This document shows positions 22,725-34,200 of a stretch of 64,000 nt of DNA, one piece after another. Made by a program: the position numbers and the translations under genes. Under the pieces are notes generated by a model, which saw nothing but the letters and a program-made list of their open reading frames with translations, ran no database searches and was not told where the DNA came from. Positions within the stretch are counted from its first letter, which is position 1. Every line of letters begins with the position of its first letter. Source of the stretch: Sorex araneus (Eukaryota; Chordata; Mammalia; Eulipotyphla; Soricidae); NCBI RefSeq assembly GCF_027595985.1, contig NC_073303.1, positions 98,441,999 through 98,505,998 of the forward strand, given 5' to 3'.

Positions 22725-22875
22725 CTCAGCTGATTCTTGGAGTTTAGAAGGTGAAATATTAACCAGTATGTAAAACTGCTAAAGGCTATCAAAATGAATG
22801 ACAAATATGAATACAAAAAAAATCTTCTGGAAGACATGAGAGAAACGTTTTAGGTTGCTTTAAATTGCATTGAAG

Positions 22876-23050
22876 AGGAGGCTGGTGCAATAGTACAGAT
22901 GGTAGCACATTTGCCTTGCAATCAGTTGACCTGGGTTCGATTCCCAAGATCCCATATGGTCCCCCTGAGTATTGCCAGGAGTAATTTTTGGGTGCAAAGC
23001 CAGGTGTAAGCTGTGTGCATTGCTGGGTGTGACTAAAAAAAAAAAAAGCA
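22876..23050 (+). mobile_element. tRNA-type SINE, short form
   Basis: Head GGCTGGTGCAATAGTACAG, B-box GGGTTCGATTCCC, poly(A) tail of 13. Confidence 0.8.
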
Positions 23051-23400
23051 TTGAACAAACAAAACAGCAAGGAGAAACGCCCAGTCCGGGTTTGGGGCAA
23101 ATACATGAGTCAAACACTTGTTCAGACTGTTCTTTTCCTTAAGTGTGTGACAAGGGAGATCTCCAGAGCATATATATTCTGTGGTCCTAGATCTTGGTCT
23201 TTGACAAGCTCTTCTTGATTCCCGAAGGACTTCTCAACTGTGCTTTCTCTGCAGGACAAAGCAATTTCCAGCCTGGTAAGCTTCAGTCAGAAACTAGGAT
23301 ATGGATGAAGAGAGTACAGAGTATGCATGGTTAGAAATAAAAATATTCGACATGTTTGTTTTAAAACTAGATTTTGTGTGTGCATAATTTGACCTAAAAG

Positions 23401-23652
23401 TAGCACTGTAGCACTGTAATCTCATTGTTGATCGATTTGCTGAGCAGGCACCAGCAACATTTCCATTGTGAAACTTGTTGTTACTGCTTTTGACATATCT
23501 AATATGTCACAGGGAGCTTGTTAGGCTCTGGTGTGCAGGTGGGATACTCCTGGTAGCTTGCTGGGCTCTCCGAGATGGACGTAGAAATCAACCCACATCG
23601 GCCTTGTGCAAAGCATATGCCCTACCCGTTGTGCTATCACTCCAGTCCTTGA
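23401..23652 (-). mobile_element. tRNA-type SINE, long form
   Basis: Complete reversed long form from AGCACTGTAGCACTGTAATC to TGTGCTATCACTCCAGTCC. Confidence 0.85.
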
Positions 23653-23778
23653 CCAAAATGAAAGGTAAAAATTCTGGCCATTCTTAAAAAAGAGAGCTTA
23701 AAAAGGCATTTAAAGCTAAGGAAAACAATTTTTTATTGTTAACTAATTCTTAAAATGCAAAATAAATTATAGAAGTTA

Positions 23779-23936
23779 GCTACCGAGAGTATCTGCACGG
23801 CAGAGCCTGGCAAGCTACCCGTGGCATATTAGAAATGCCAAAAACAGTAACAACAAGTCGCTCAATGGAGACGTTACTGATACCCGCTTGAGCAAATGGA
23901 TGAGCAATGGGATGGCAGTCACAAAGAGTGACAATT
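23779..23936 (+). mobile_element. Long-form SINE lacking its tRNA head
   Basis: Starts in the body at AGCTACCGAGAGTATC and runs to GATGGCAGTCACAAAG. Same truncated form as the copy at 52553-52712. Confidence 0.7.
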
Positions 23937-24469
23937 GTCAGTGTAAAGGCTAATGATGGCTTTTGTCTGTGATCTCTACTGATTGTTTTGCTCTATCCCC
24001 ATATATGACATGTAACAAACCCTGGAGCTATTTGAACTAATGGAACTATTCCATTCATCTTCTCTACCGCTGTTCTTAGATTTTTCCTTTCAAAATTTGT
24101 AAATTTCTCCTCAACTCATTTCCCTCTCCCCTTATTTCTCCTCTGCTAAGCTTACTTTTCTATTATCAATGCCCATTGGTTTTTCTCTTTCTTTTGTTTT
24201 GTCTGTTATCAACTTTGTGCCTAAATTGCACATGTAGGTGAAATGATCGATACTTTAAATTTATTTTTTACTTATTTGGCTTTACACAATTCGCATAAAC
24301 TCCTGTTTGTTGCAGGTGTCAAAATGTTATTTTTCTAAAAAGTAGTTAACTAACATTTTATTTATAAACTACCACATCTTCTTTATCAAATCATCTTTTA
24401 ACAGTACTTTGCTTTCATATTTTAGTTTTACACATAAACTACCTAAAATTGGGATGAATATATCTTTTT

Positions 24470-24800
24470 TGGAGTTCATGATTGGTTATTCTCAAGAGTT
24501 ACTCCTGGTTCTGTATATAGGAATCACTCCCAACTATAGATGTCTGGGATCAAATGCCAGAAATCTAACTTGGTAGACTGCATGGAAGGCTCAAACTTTA
24601 GTCTTCTCTCTCTGGCCTCAAGAATATATTTTTTTGTGCTGAGATTTTCATATTATTTGGAAAAATAAAATTGGAATTGTTAGGTCATATCATTTCTATC
24701 TTTACCTTCTTAATTTTTTAATTAAAATAGTTTTGGTTTTTGCACTTCACCTCATGATGTTTAGGGGTCACTCCTTGCTCTGCACTCAGGACTTATTTCT
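24470..24800 (-). mobile_element. Two old SINE remnants
   Basis: About 24470-24625 and 24740-24800, recognised by AGTTACTCCTGGTTCTG and GGTCACTCCTTGCTCTGCAC. Confidence 0.45.
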
Positions 24801-24959
24801 TTTTGTACAGAAGATTTTCAATAAATACAGTTTCAGTTATTCACTTTTGCTTTCCTTGATATTCATTCCAAAACTCAGCAATAACTCTAACAGTAATGCT
24901 ATGGAGCATTTCACCTACTTTGTCTTCTATGGACTTGAGGTTTGGGGGTTATGTACATG

Positions 24960-25790
24960 GGGTTAGAAAATAGCTCATGTGGCTACTCTCTTTTTCATGT
25001 GGCTGTTCCATTTTCTCAACTCATTTACTGAAGAGTTTATCTTAGCTCCATTGTAAGGTCTTAGATTCCTCACTGTGAGTTAAACATTTATAAGTGTGTG
25101 GTTTATGTCTGCATTTAAATTTCATATACTGATCCATGTATCTATTTTCAGTCCAATAGCATGGACAATTTTATTTGATTCATTTCCAGGTTTTTTATGT
25201 TTCCATATAAATCTAAGTATTTTTGTTTAATTTCCTTAAAAACATTAATGAAGATGTTATTGCAATTGTATTAAATGATTGTTATTATAGCTGTTTTTTT
25301 AGCTATACTACCTATAATTTTTATTTTATTCACGTGGAATCTCTTTACATCACTTAATATCTTATTCATTGCCTTTTAATAGTGTCTTAGAGTTCTTTGG
25401 CATTTAGTTCCTTCACGTTCTTGATTAAACTTATTTCTAGGAACTTTATTTTTTAGACACAATTCTGTATCTTGAAAATTTTATGCAATTATAAATGGGA
25501 TTGCTCTATTAACTTATTCTCTCATTATTCACACATAATAATATGACAGATTCTTGCATATTATTTTCACATCTAGCCACTGTGTTGTACTCATTGTTTC
25601 TTGTAGCTTTATACTAGAATATTTAGGGTTTTTCATATATATTATTAAGTCATTTGCAAACAATGATAATTTTGCTTTTTTATTGATCTGGGTTACTTAT
25701 GCTTCTTGATATTATCCAAATGCTCTTGTTAGATTTCTAATGTGAAATTAAACAGATGTGGTGATGGAAAAAGTTTTATCATTTTGCTTA
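24960..25790 (-). mobile_element. Old LINE-1 ORF2 / 3' fragment
   Basis: Minus-sense L1 text such as TTCTTGATTAAACTTATTTC and CATTTGCAAACAATGATAAT. Diverged. Confidence 0.55.
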
Positions 25791-25819
25791 TTAAAAAATT
25801 AATTAATCATTTATTTATA

Positions 25820-26165
25820 TACGGGTCACACAAGACAGGGCTTGGGGGTCTCCAGTGCTGCTACTCCTGGTAGTGTTTGGGCAAGGTATTGTGTGAAGAT
25901 CAAACTTAACCTATCAGGTCCTAGGGGGGTATTCCACCTCTTCAATTATCTTCCTGGCCTTATTGTTCCAAATGTCTTTAAACATTTCAGGGGCATTAGA
26001 GATAATACAGGGAAAAACTGTTTGCTTTGCATGTGTCTGATCTAGGTTCAGTCCTTGGTACCGCGTATTCAAGCCTTGATACTTCTTGGTATCCGTGAGG
26101 AGTGACCCCTGAGTGCAGAGCCAATAATCAGCCCTGAGCACTGCTGAGTGTGGCTCCCCCAATCC
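25820..26165. mobile_element. Two facing SINE remnants
   Basis: A reversed fragment at about 25820-25930 and a plus copy at 25985-26165 (GAGTGACCCCTGAGTGCAGA). Confidence 0.5.
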
Positions 26166-26594
26166 CCCAGTATTTCTCACAAGGTCATATGAGGTGATTC
26201 ATTGCTTTTATTTTTATTTACTTGTGAAATTCTTTAGCCTGCTACCCTCTGTGAGAATCAGGCAGTGCAGAGTATTCTAGTTTAAGAATCCATTCCTTCA
26301 GAATTTCTAGTATTTTTTTTTGTCTTGTAAGATTTCTATAGAAATATCCATAGATAATCTTGGGAATTCTCTTTAATTTTATTTTTATTGATAATTTTTG
26401 TAGTGTATCTTTGTCTTTAGTTTTGAGCACTTCATTTATAATGTCTTGGTGTGTATCTGGTCATATTTTGTTTGTGTCTCTGAACTTCTTGTATTTGGAT
26501 GGTTAGTTATTCATCAAATTCTTGGCAACTCTTCCTTCAAAATAGGGTTACTGTTATTTTCTTCACTTCCTATAATGTGGCTATGCTTTATTCT

Positions 26595-26762
26595 TTGGCT
26601 TTTGGGTCACACCCGGTGATGCTCAGGGGTTACTCCTGGCTCTACACTCAGGAATGATTCCTGGTGGTGCTTAGGGGCCCATATGGGATGCCAGGAATAG
26701 AACACGGGTTGACCATGTGCAAGGCAAATGCCTTCCTCTCCGTACTATTGCTTCAGCACCAT
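26595..26762 (-). mobile_element. tRNA-type SINE, short form
   Basis: GGTCACACCCGGTGATGCTC, GGTTACTCCTGGCTCTACAC, to TACTATTGCTTCAGCACC. Confidence 0.8.
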
Positions 26763-27070
26763 GATTATTATTTTCATTGATTTAGTTATATGACTCTTAC
26801 TCTTCTTTCATATTTTATCATTCTTTTTTTCTAATTGCTATCGTGCTTGGTTGTTTTCTGCTATCACATTTTCAAATTAGCTTTGAAAACATTGACTATT
26901 TCTTGTTTGCTCTAATATTTTTCTGTGGTATTTTTAACTTGTCTGTTTTTTTAGGTTTTCTAATTTATTTGAAGCTTTTAAAGAGCTTTCATATTCTTGC
27001 TATAAATTTTATGTGGCTTGTTTTTATGATTTTATAGGACATTATTTTAAGTATTTTAAACATTTTTTAA

Positions 27071-27539
27071 TTAAAATTTTTTTATTACTGAATCATTGTG
27101 AGGTACATTTAACGACTTACAAACTTCCATGCTTACATTTCAATCATAAAATGGTCAATTATACATCCTTCCACCAGTGCCCATTTTCCACCACCAGTGT
27201 TCCCAGCATCCCTCCCACCATCCCCAACTCGTTCCTCCTCCCCCCACCCCGCCTCTGTGGCAGGACATTCCCTTTTGCTCTCTCTCTGCTTTTGGGTGTT
27301 GTGGTTTACAATACAGGTATTAAGTGGTCATCATGTTCGGTCTATAGTCTGCTTTCAGGGTGAGTCTCCCTCCCATCCCGAGCGCATCCTCCTCGCACCA
27401 TTTACTTGATCCCTTCTCTAACCGAACTGCTTTTTCCCTCAGTATATGAGGCAAGCTTCTACGCTGTGGAGTAATTCTACCAGTACTTATCTTGGGTGTT
27501 AGTCTTCCATTCTGTTATCGCTTCAGCCGCATATATACT
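27071..27539 (-). mobile_element. 5'-truncated LINE-1 3' end
   Basis: 469 bp with target duplication AAACATTTTTTAA (27058-27070 and 27540-27552). Contains CACCAGTGCCCATTTTCCAC. Confidence 0.75.
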
Positions 27540-27552
27540 AAACATTTTTTAA

Positions 27553-28060
27553 GTCAGGCAATTCAGTAGAACAGTCTGGTCATGTCCATTGTTTACATTT
27601 AGTGCTTCCCAGGCAGCGACTAGGGCATAAAACTGAGTTTTCAGTGTTTTGGTCTTCTATTGAGGAAAGCTCTCCTCCTCCCTCCTCAGATTATGGTGTT
27701 CCTCAAGGAAATTTGTCCTTACATGGATGAATGCAGTCAATCTTGCAACACTCTTAATTAGATATTTATTTCCGCTTGTCTATGGTTTATTTAGACACAG
27801 AAATGAAAGATATCTTTTCAAGATGTACATGACACATATCATGTTTATGACAGTCCTGTTTTTGTTCAATGTCACAATTCAGTGAAGACTTTCCCTTAAA
27901 ACTACAAAAAACAATCTCCATCACGATTAATGTCCCATTTATCAACAATTCAACTTTTCTTCTGACCTTTGAAGATAGTATCGCACAAGTTGTTAAGATA
28001 TATATTAAGTGTTGACTGTATGTTTCCTCTTTGACATACTTGCCCTTTGTATTCTGTTAG
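27553..28060 (+). other. Upstream of the first coding exon of copy B
   Basis: About 500 bp ending in the acceptor ATTCTGTTAG. The promoter and any noncoding 5' exon of copy B are not recognisable here or further upstream; they may lie anywhere in the repeat-rich 20 kb before. Confidence 0.4.
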
Positions 28061-28281
28061 CAACATGGCCGTCATCTTTGATGATGCAGTAAAGAGGTTA
28101 CTCAGACAGGTGGGGAAAGAAGATCTGAAACCAGTTACCAATCTTGGAAGTGCTGAGAAATTCCAATATTTTAAAATATTACGGAGCAAGAAGAATGCAC
28201 TCTCATCATTTTGGAAACAACCCGACATTTCGGCTGAATTCTCCCTCCTGGATATCCTGGACCCAAGTTCTCCAGTCCCAG
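28061..28281 (+). CDS. GSDMC: Copy B E1 (start codon 28065)
   Basis: Encodes [17 protein letters not shown] onward, with [17 protein letters not shown] and EFSLLDIL, the first strands and basic patch of the pore-forming domain. 217 coding nt; donor GTACTG at 28282. Confidence 0.92.
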
Positions 28282-31200
28282 GTACTGTCAGTCAGCAACG
28301 AAGGCAAGAGGTGAAAATGCAGCTGCTCAAGTAAAGGTGGGACAGCATGCAAGGTGAAAGTCACCCACAAAGGTCGACAACAGCCTTGATGAATGATGAG
28401 AAATACAGATCTAAAACTGATGATTTATCAATGATATAAATCCAGACTCACATGACTTAGTTTAATACAACATCTCAATGGAAGAGCCTGACAATCTCCC
28501 CATGGCATCTTCGATATGCCCAATACAGTAACAAGAACAGGTCTCATTCCTTTGAACCTGGAAAGACCCTCCAATTGTTGGGAAATATGAGTAAGGAGAG
28601 GCTGCTAAAATCTCAGGGCTGGGACTAATGGAGACATTACTAGCGCTCGCTCGAGTACATTGATGAACAAAGGGATGACAGTGACACAGTGATTATGCAA
28701 GACTAAAATGAAGCTTTGGAAATAATAATTCCAAGTTACCTGGGAGCGAGTAGAGCCAGGATCCACACCCAGGTCTGCCCAGTCATGATTCCCATTTTCT
28801 ACTTTATGTTTAGCCAACTGAATCTGTATCCTGTACCTGCCACAGAGATGGCATGAATCTCCTAGACCATCACACAGTGATCAATACTAAGTAGGTTAGG
28901 ACACTTTCCCTGTTATCCAGCCCTTGGTGGGTTCAAACATATGTCTCAGTCAATAATTTTCACTTAAACATTAGTTGGTTACTTAAATTTCTTACTGAAA
29001 AATTTGAATCATGGTTCTCAACCCCCAGTTGTAGACCATTTTCAGCCTGCAGATTTAGAAAGGTTGAAAACCAGGGGTTATAACTGCTCGTCAGTGGACT
29101 GATATATAGACAGGCTTTTAACCTCAAGTGAAAAGAGGTTGAAGAAGATGACTGAAATCTGAAGGAGGGTTGGCACAAGTTAATTTTAAATTATGCCAGC
29201 TGATTCATAGCTTATCTTGGACAATTAATTAATAATAAATAAAATTAATTAAACATAATTCATTTTAAAATATGCCAGCTGATTCATAGCTTATCTTGGA
29301 CAAATGTTTGGTTAATTTTTCTCTATGCAGATCCTTCCAGAGAAGGCCCATTCACCTACAAAGGCAATATGGTCTGGGAAGGAAAGGGTGATATGACTGT
29401 TGATGCAGGTCTTGGGGCACAAGTGACAGCATCAGCGGAGACTGATAAGTCACGTGAATTTGTTCTCGAGTTTCAGATTAATAGGATCACAACAAACATC
29501 ATTTCAGACCTTCGTTCAAGGTAAGACTGTCACAGAAAAAAGCAGGAAGTTGATTTGCAAAGTACGCATCCTTTGGAATTAAGAGGCATTCTTCAGCCTT
29601 GATAGACGAAGCATAGAAATGGGGGGAAATGGCATTCCAGATAGATTTGTTCTCTGTGTTTGTCCCATTATCATTGCTGACTGTATTTGAAGAGCAACAT
29701 AAATTAGTGGGAAGGTTGGGGCGGGTGGGATAAGAAAATAATCATTAAAAGCAAATAGTGAACTTTGAAACTTGGGATTAGCCATTCCTTTACTAGATGT
29801 GGTGCCCTCCTTTCTTATTTTTCTTTATCTCTTTTCACCATATTCTAAGTAAAACAATATTTTATGCACAAAATGAAATTAACAAAGTACTGATATGAGA
29901 AAAATATAAATTATTCTTTATGTGAATTTTGTATTAGCATCTGGGATTCGTTTTTAATTTGATTTTTTTTATTTTAAATTTTATAAGTTTTTCACAATAT
30001 TTGATTACATTTAATATTCAAACATTAATACCACCACCATTACACCTTTGCTCCACCAAATTTGGGATGTTTCCATCCCAAGCCCAATCTCTGTCCCAAA
30101 AAATAACCAAAAGAATATATTTCGTATTGTCTGTTAATGGAGAACTGCTGAACATGATCACAAAAAAGTGGTTATAAACAGAATGGGGGGCTAACACCCA
30201 AGAATAGCAGAAATAACAACCAGATTTGTTCCATGGCTTGGAGGCCAGCCTCACATGCTGGGGGAGGGTGCAGCTTCGATAGAGAAGGGAACACCAAGCA
30301 AATATGTGATAGGTGGACCCGCTCAGGATTCGAGAGGCATGTTCAGAGCAGACTACAGACCGCACACATTGGCCACCCAAGACCTCCATTGCTGACCACA
30401 ACACCCAGGGTGGAGAGAGGGAACAGAGGGGAATGCTCTGTCAAAGAGGTGGGGTGGGGAGGGGAATGGGGAGGGAGGGGGTGGGAGGGATGATGGGGTC
30501 ATCAGGAAAGGACGGGCACTGGTGAGGGATAAATACTCAAGCTGTATATGACTGAAACACAAGCACGAGAATTTGTAAACATGTATCTGTACCCCCATGG
30601 TGATTCATTAATAAAAGAAAAAAAAGTGTTTATATAGGAAACTGGGAAATTGTTCTCTTTTGGCAGTAACTATTAAGACATTCTATAGGATATCACTAAC
30701 ATGTTAAAGTTTGGATGATGTGATCTTTGCTATATATGTCTGAAAATATGTATATACTACTGCATCACTGTAACACTGTCATCCCATTGTTCATCGATTT
30801 GCTTGAGTGGGCACCAGTAACGTCTCCATTTGTCCAGCCCTGAAATTCTAGCAGCCTCTCTTTATTTGTTCTTCCCAACAGTGCTGCATTGGAGGCTCTT
30901 TCAAGGTAAGGGGAATAAGACCCACCATTGTTACTGTATTTAGCATATAAAATACACTGTGGAGAGCTAGCCAGGCTCTTCTGTGCAGGCAGGATTCTAT
31001 CGGTACCTTGCCAGGTTCTCCGAGAGGGAGAACTAGGCTATAAGAGGTCTTTCAGGAGCTTTATTTTATAATCTCTAGATCTGGGGGCCAGGGGCAGTTT
31101 GTGGGTGTGACTGCTAAGCTACCGGAAAATGGGGGATCTGGGTGGAGAAGACCCAGTCCTGATCCAAGCAGGCTTGGCGATCTCAGCCCTGGTTCCCACA

Positions 31201-34200
31201 CACCTGGGTTCCTCTGCCAGTTCCTTCATGCATGAAGCTTTTCCAAATGTGTAGAGAATGGCCTTGAGCAAGGCTGTGGCAGGGTTCCGGAGGTCTTAGC
31301 TGTCAGGGTTCTGCTCTGGGCATGGAGGGAAACTCAACAAGCCCCTTTCGAGGGGCCCCAGTGAAAACAGCTGGGTGCTGGGGCAAGAGACTCTGCATTG
31401 CTCTCTTCCAAGAGCTTTGTTTTATAGTCTCTGGATCTTGGGTGTTGGTAGGATTACACTTTGACTGCTGGAGCTGGGTCCCTTGGGGCAGAAAAGGCTC
31501 TCACTCACCCTGCTCTGGGGCGCCTTGTGTGAAACAGCCTGGTGTGGAGTCCGGTGGCATGGTTATTGGGGCCTCATGTTATCCCTTGATTCTGGTTTTA
31601 ATTTGTCTCTATGTATATAGGTAAAATGATGTTCAATGTTCTTCTAACAAAACAAACTCATGTTTTTATATCACTTAAAATGAAAGATTTTTAATTTAAA
31701 TATCATTAATATTTATGAAATAGATAAAAATCTCGAATTGTTATGATAATTTAACATTTTTTGCCTCATCATGCAGTGTTCAGTGATTACTCCTGGCTAT
31801 GTGCTCAGGGATCATGCCTGGTAGTGCTTGAGGACCTTAAGTGGTACTGGCACTCTAATCCAGGTCATGCACCAAGATATGTCCCTTTCCTGCCATACTA
31901 TCTCTCCAGTCCCCAGATCTCCAGCTACAATCCTGTTCAGACCCATGAGTAGGTCTTGAGGTGAGCTAAAGAACTGAAATAGAGTTGAAATTTTTTCTAG
32001 TTATTCAAACATCTCACTTCTCCCCTGAATCTGCACCTTCTCTCTACCTTCCACGACTAGTTCATCCACAATCCCTCTCTTTTCTACATGGTATTAGTTT
32101 TGGAAAATCATCTGAATTCCTCACTCTGGCATAAATTCTGCTCCACACACACACACCCTGTGCCTCCTGACTCTATGAGTTCCCCTATCTGTGACAATAG
32201 GGCTTTTAAAAAGCTCTCTAAACAATCTGGATCTGCTTACGTGTACCTTTTTCTGTTGAGAGAACTTCATCTTATAAATCTATAAATTATCTCTAAAAAA
32301 AACTAATAGAATGTTGGAAAATGCAGAAAACCCAAGCAGTGTGGCTAAGTTTCTCTCATACCCTAATCACAGAATGTGGCTCTCCACTGATTTATCAGAG
32401 AAGGTGGTCTGTTGTTTTTCAACAAAATCCATTACCCAATATATAACTGCTGATTGAGGGCTCAGCTGTAAAAGTACAAAGACTTTTTCATTTCCCATTC
32501 GGTTCCTCAGGAAAAGCAAAACCAAGATGAACATAACAAGTCTTCCTTCCCCTTTCTATGTTGACGCCCTTATACTTTTTTACTCTAGGGCACTTTTAAA
32601 ACCAGAGCCATGGTTTCTGGAACAATGTCGAAAACGAGGAGATAACCTATATGTGGTGACAGAAACTGTGGAAGTGACCAACGCTCCTGAGCTGAGAGTT
32701 GAAAGTGGTAGGAATTGGTTGGGAAAATTCTCCATTCCACAGAACCCTTATATCAAGGTACATATCCTTCCTAACAGGGACTGGGGAATCCAAGATCACA
32801 ACTAACCCAGTGAGATCTATTTTTGGGGGGGAGAAACTAAAGGGTCAAGTCACTTACTGCCAATTTAACTCATGCCAAGAAAACCTAATTCTGACAAGAT
32901 TATATCCAGTGTGCTCATGGGTAGGATATCATATAAAAATTATTGAGTAGCTATGGAAGGTAAATATATTAAATCATATGGTACTATATTTTACTTTGGT
33001 TAAAGGTAGATCCTGGAGAATGTAAAGTTTGGTGCTTCTGAGTCATATTAAATGTAATTTTACAGCTTAAATAAATGAAAGTTCACTAGCATTTGTTTTT
33101 AAAATTAATTTTTTATTTTATAAATTAGTTCACAATATTTGATTATATTTAATAATCAAACACCAATCCCACCACCATTAAACTTTCCCACTAACAAATT
33201 CGGATGTTTCCATCCTAAACCCCAATCCCTGTCTCAAAACACAATCAAAAGAATATATTTTGTATCATCTGTTATGAAGAACTGCTGAACATGCTTACAA
33301 AAAAGTGTCCATACAGGAAACTGTGTGAAAATTTTTCTATTTTGGCAGGAGTCATTAAGACATTCTATAGGTTATCACTAACATGTTGTTAAAGTTTGGG
33401 TGATACGAGCTTTTGTATGTATATCTGAAAATATGTATAAATGCATATATATATTTCCCTCTATGATTTGTTGCCTACTGTCTGAACCCCATCAAATCAC
33501 TGTCACTGTCACTGTATCACTGTCAGCCTGCTGTTCATCGATTTGCTCTTGTGGGCACCAGTAACATCTTCATTTGTCCCTGCTAGTGTAGCCTAATGGC
33601 ATCTGCTTTTTTCAGGAATACAAAGAGCATGTTTTTGTTACTGTTTTGGCATATAAAATATGTCACAGGTACCTTGCCAGGCTCTGATGTGCGGGGAAAA
33701 AATAATAATAATAATAAAAGAGTAATAAAAAATAAAGGTAAATAAAAATAAAAATAGAGAGGTCTTGCGGCTACAAATGTGGCCTCATCCTCCAGGAAAA
33801 ATTGCGTCTCTCTCTTCCAGGAGCTTTGTCTTACATATGGTGTGGCAATAATGGAGAATGGGAAGGGACTGTCTTGTGTTTTGTCATGCAGTCTTCGAGT
33901 AGGTTCACTCATTTATGAGGCTCAGCCCGATTGGGTATGGAGCAGCCTGGAGTGTGGCGGCAGTTGGCTGCTGGGGCTGGGTCCTAGGGCAGGAGGGCTC
34001 TCACCCACTCCTCTCTGGGGTGCCCCAAGATCACTAACATTTCTAATGGTTTAAGTATCCTAAATACAGTGCTAACCCTGAACAGAAATGTTTTGAATGA
34101 AACTTGAAAATGTTTGAGCACATTTGATTAATATCTCATCACAATAACTAAGTTTTTTGTTTATTTGTTAATTTTTATTTGGGGCCAGCATCAGGATGTG

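Noticed and set aside
28047..28334. 95-codon frame read through E1
   Set aside because: It runs past the GTACTG donor; the true coding part ends at 28281, as shown by the phase of E2.
30233..30525. Open frames over 30233-30525
   Set aside because: They lie in a G-rich L1 3' UTR with a visible poly(A) end and target duplication.
31322..31624. 100-codon frame with a hydrophobic end
   Set aside because: Part of the composite repeat duplicated in intron 3; the counterpart at 33779 is diverged and not conserved as protein.
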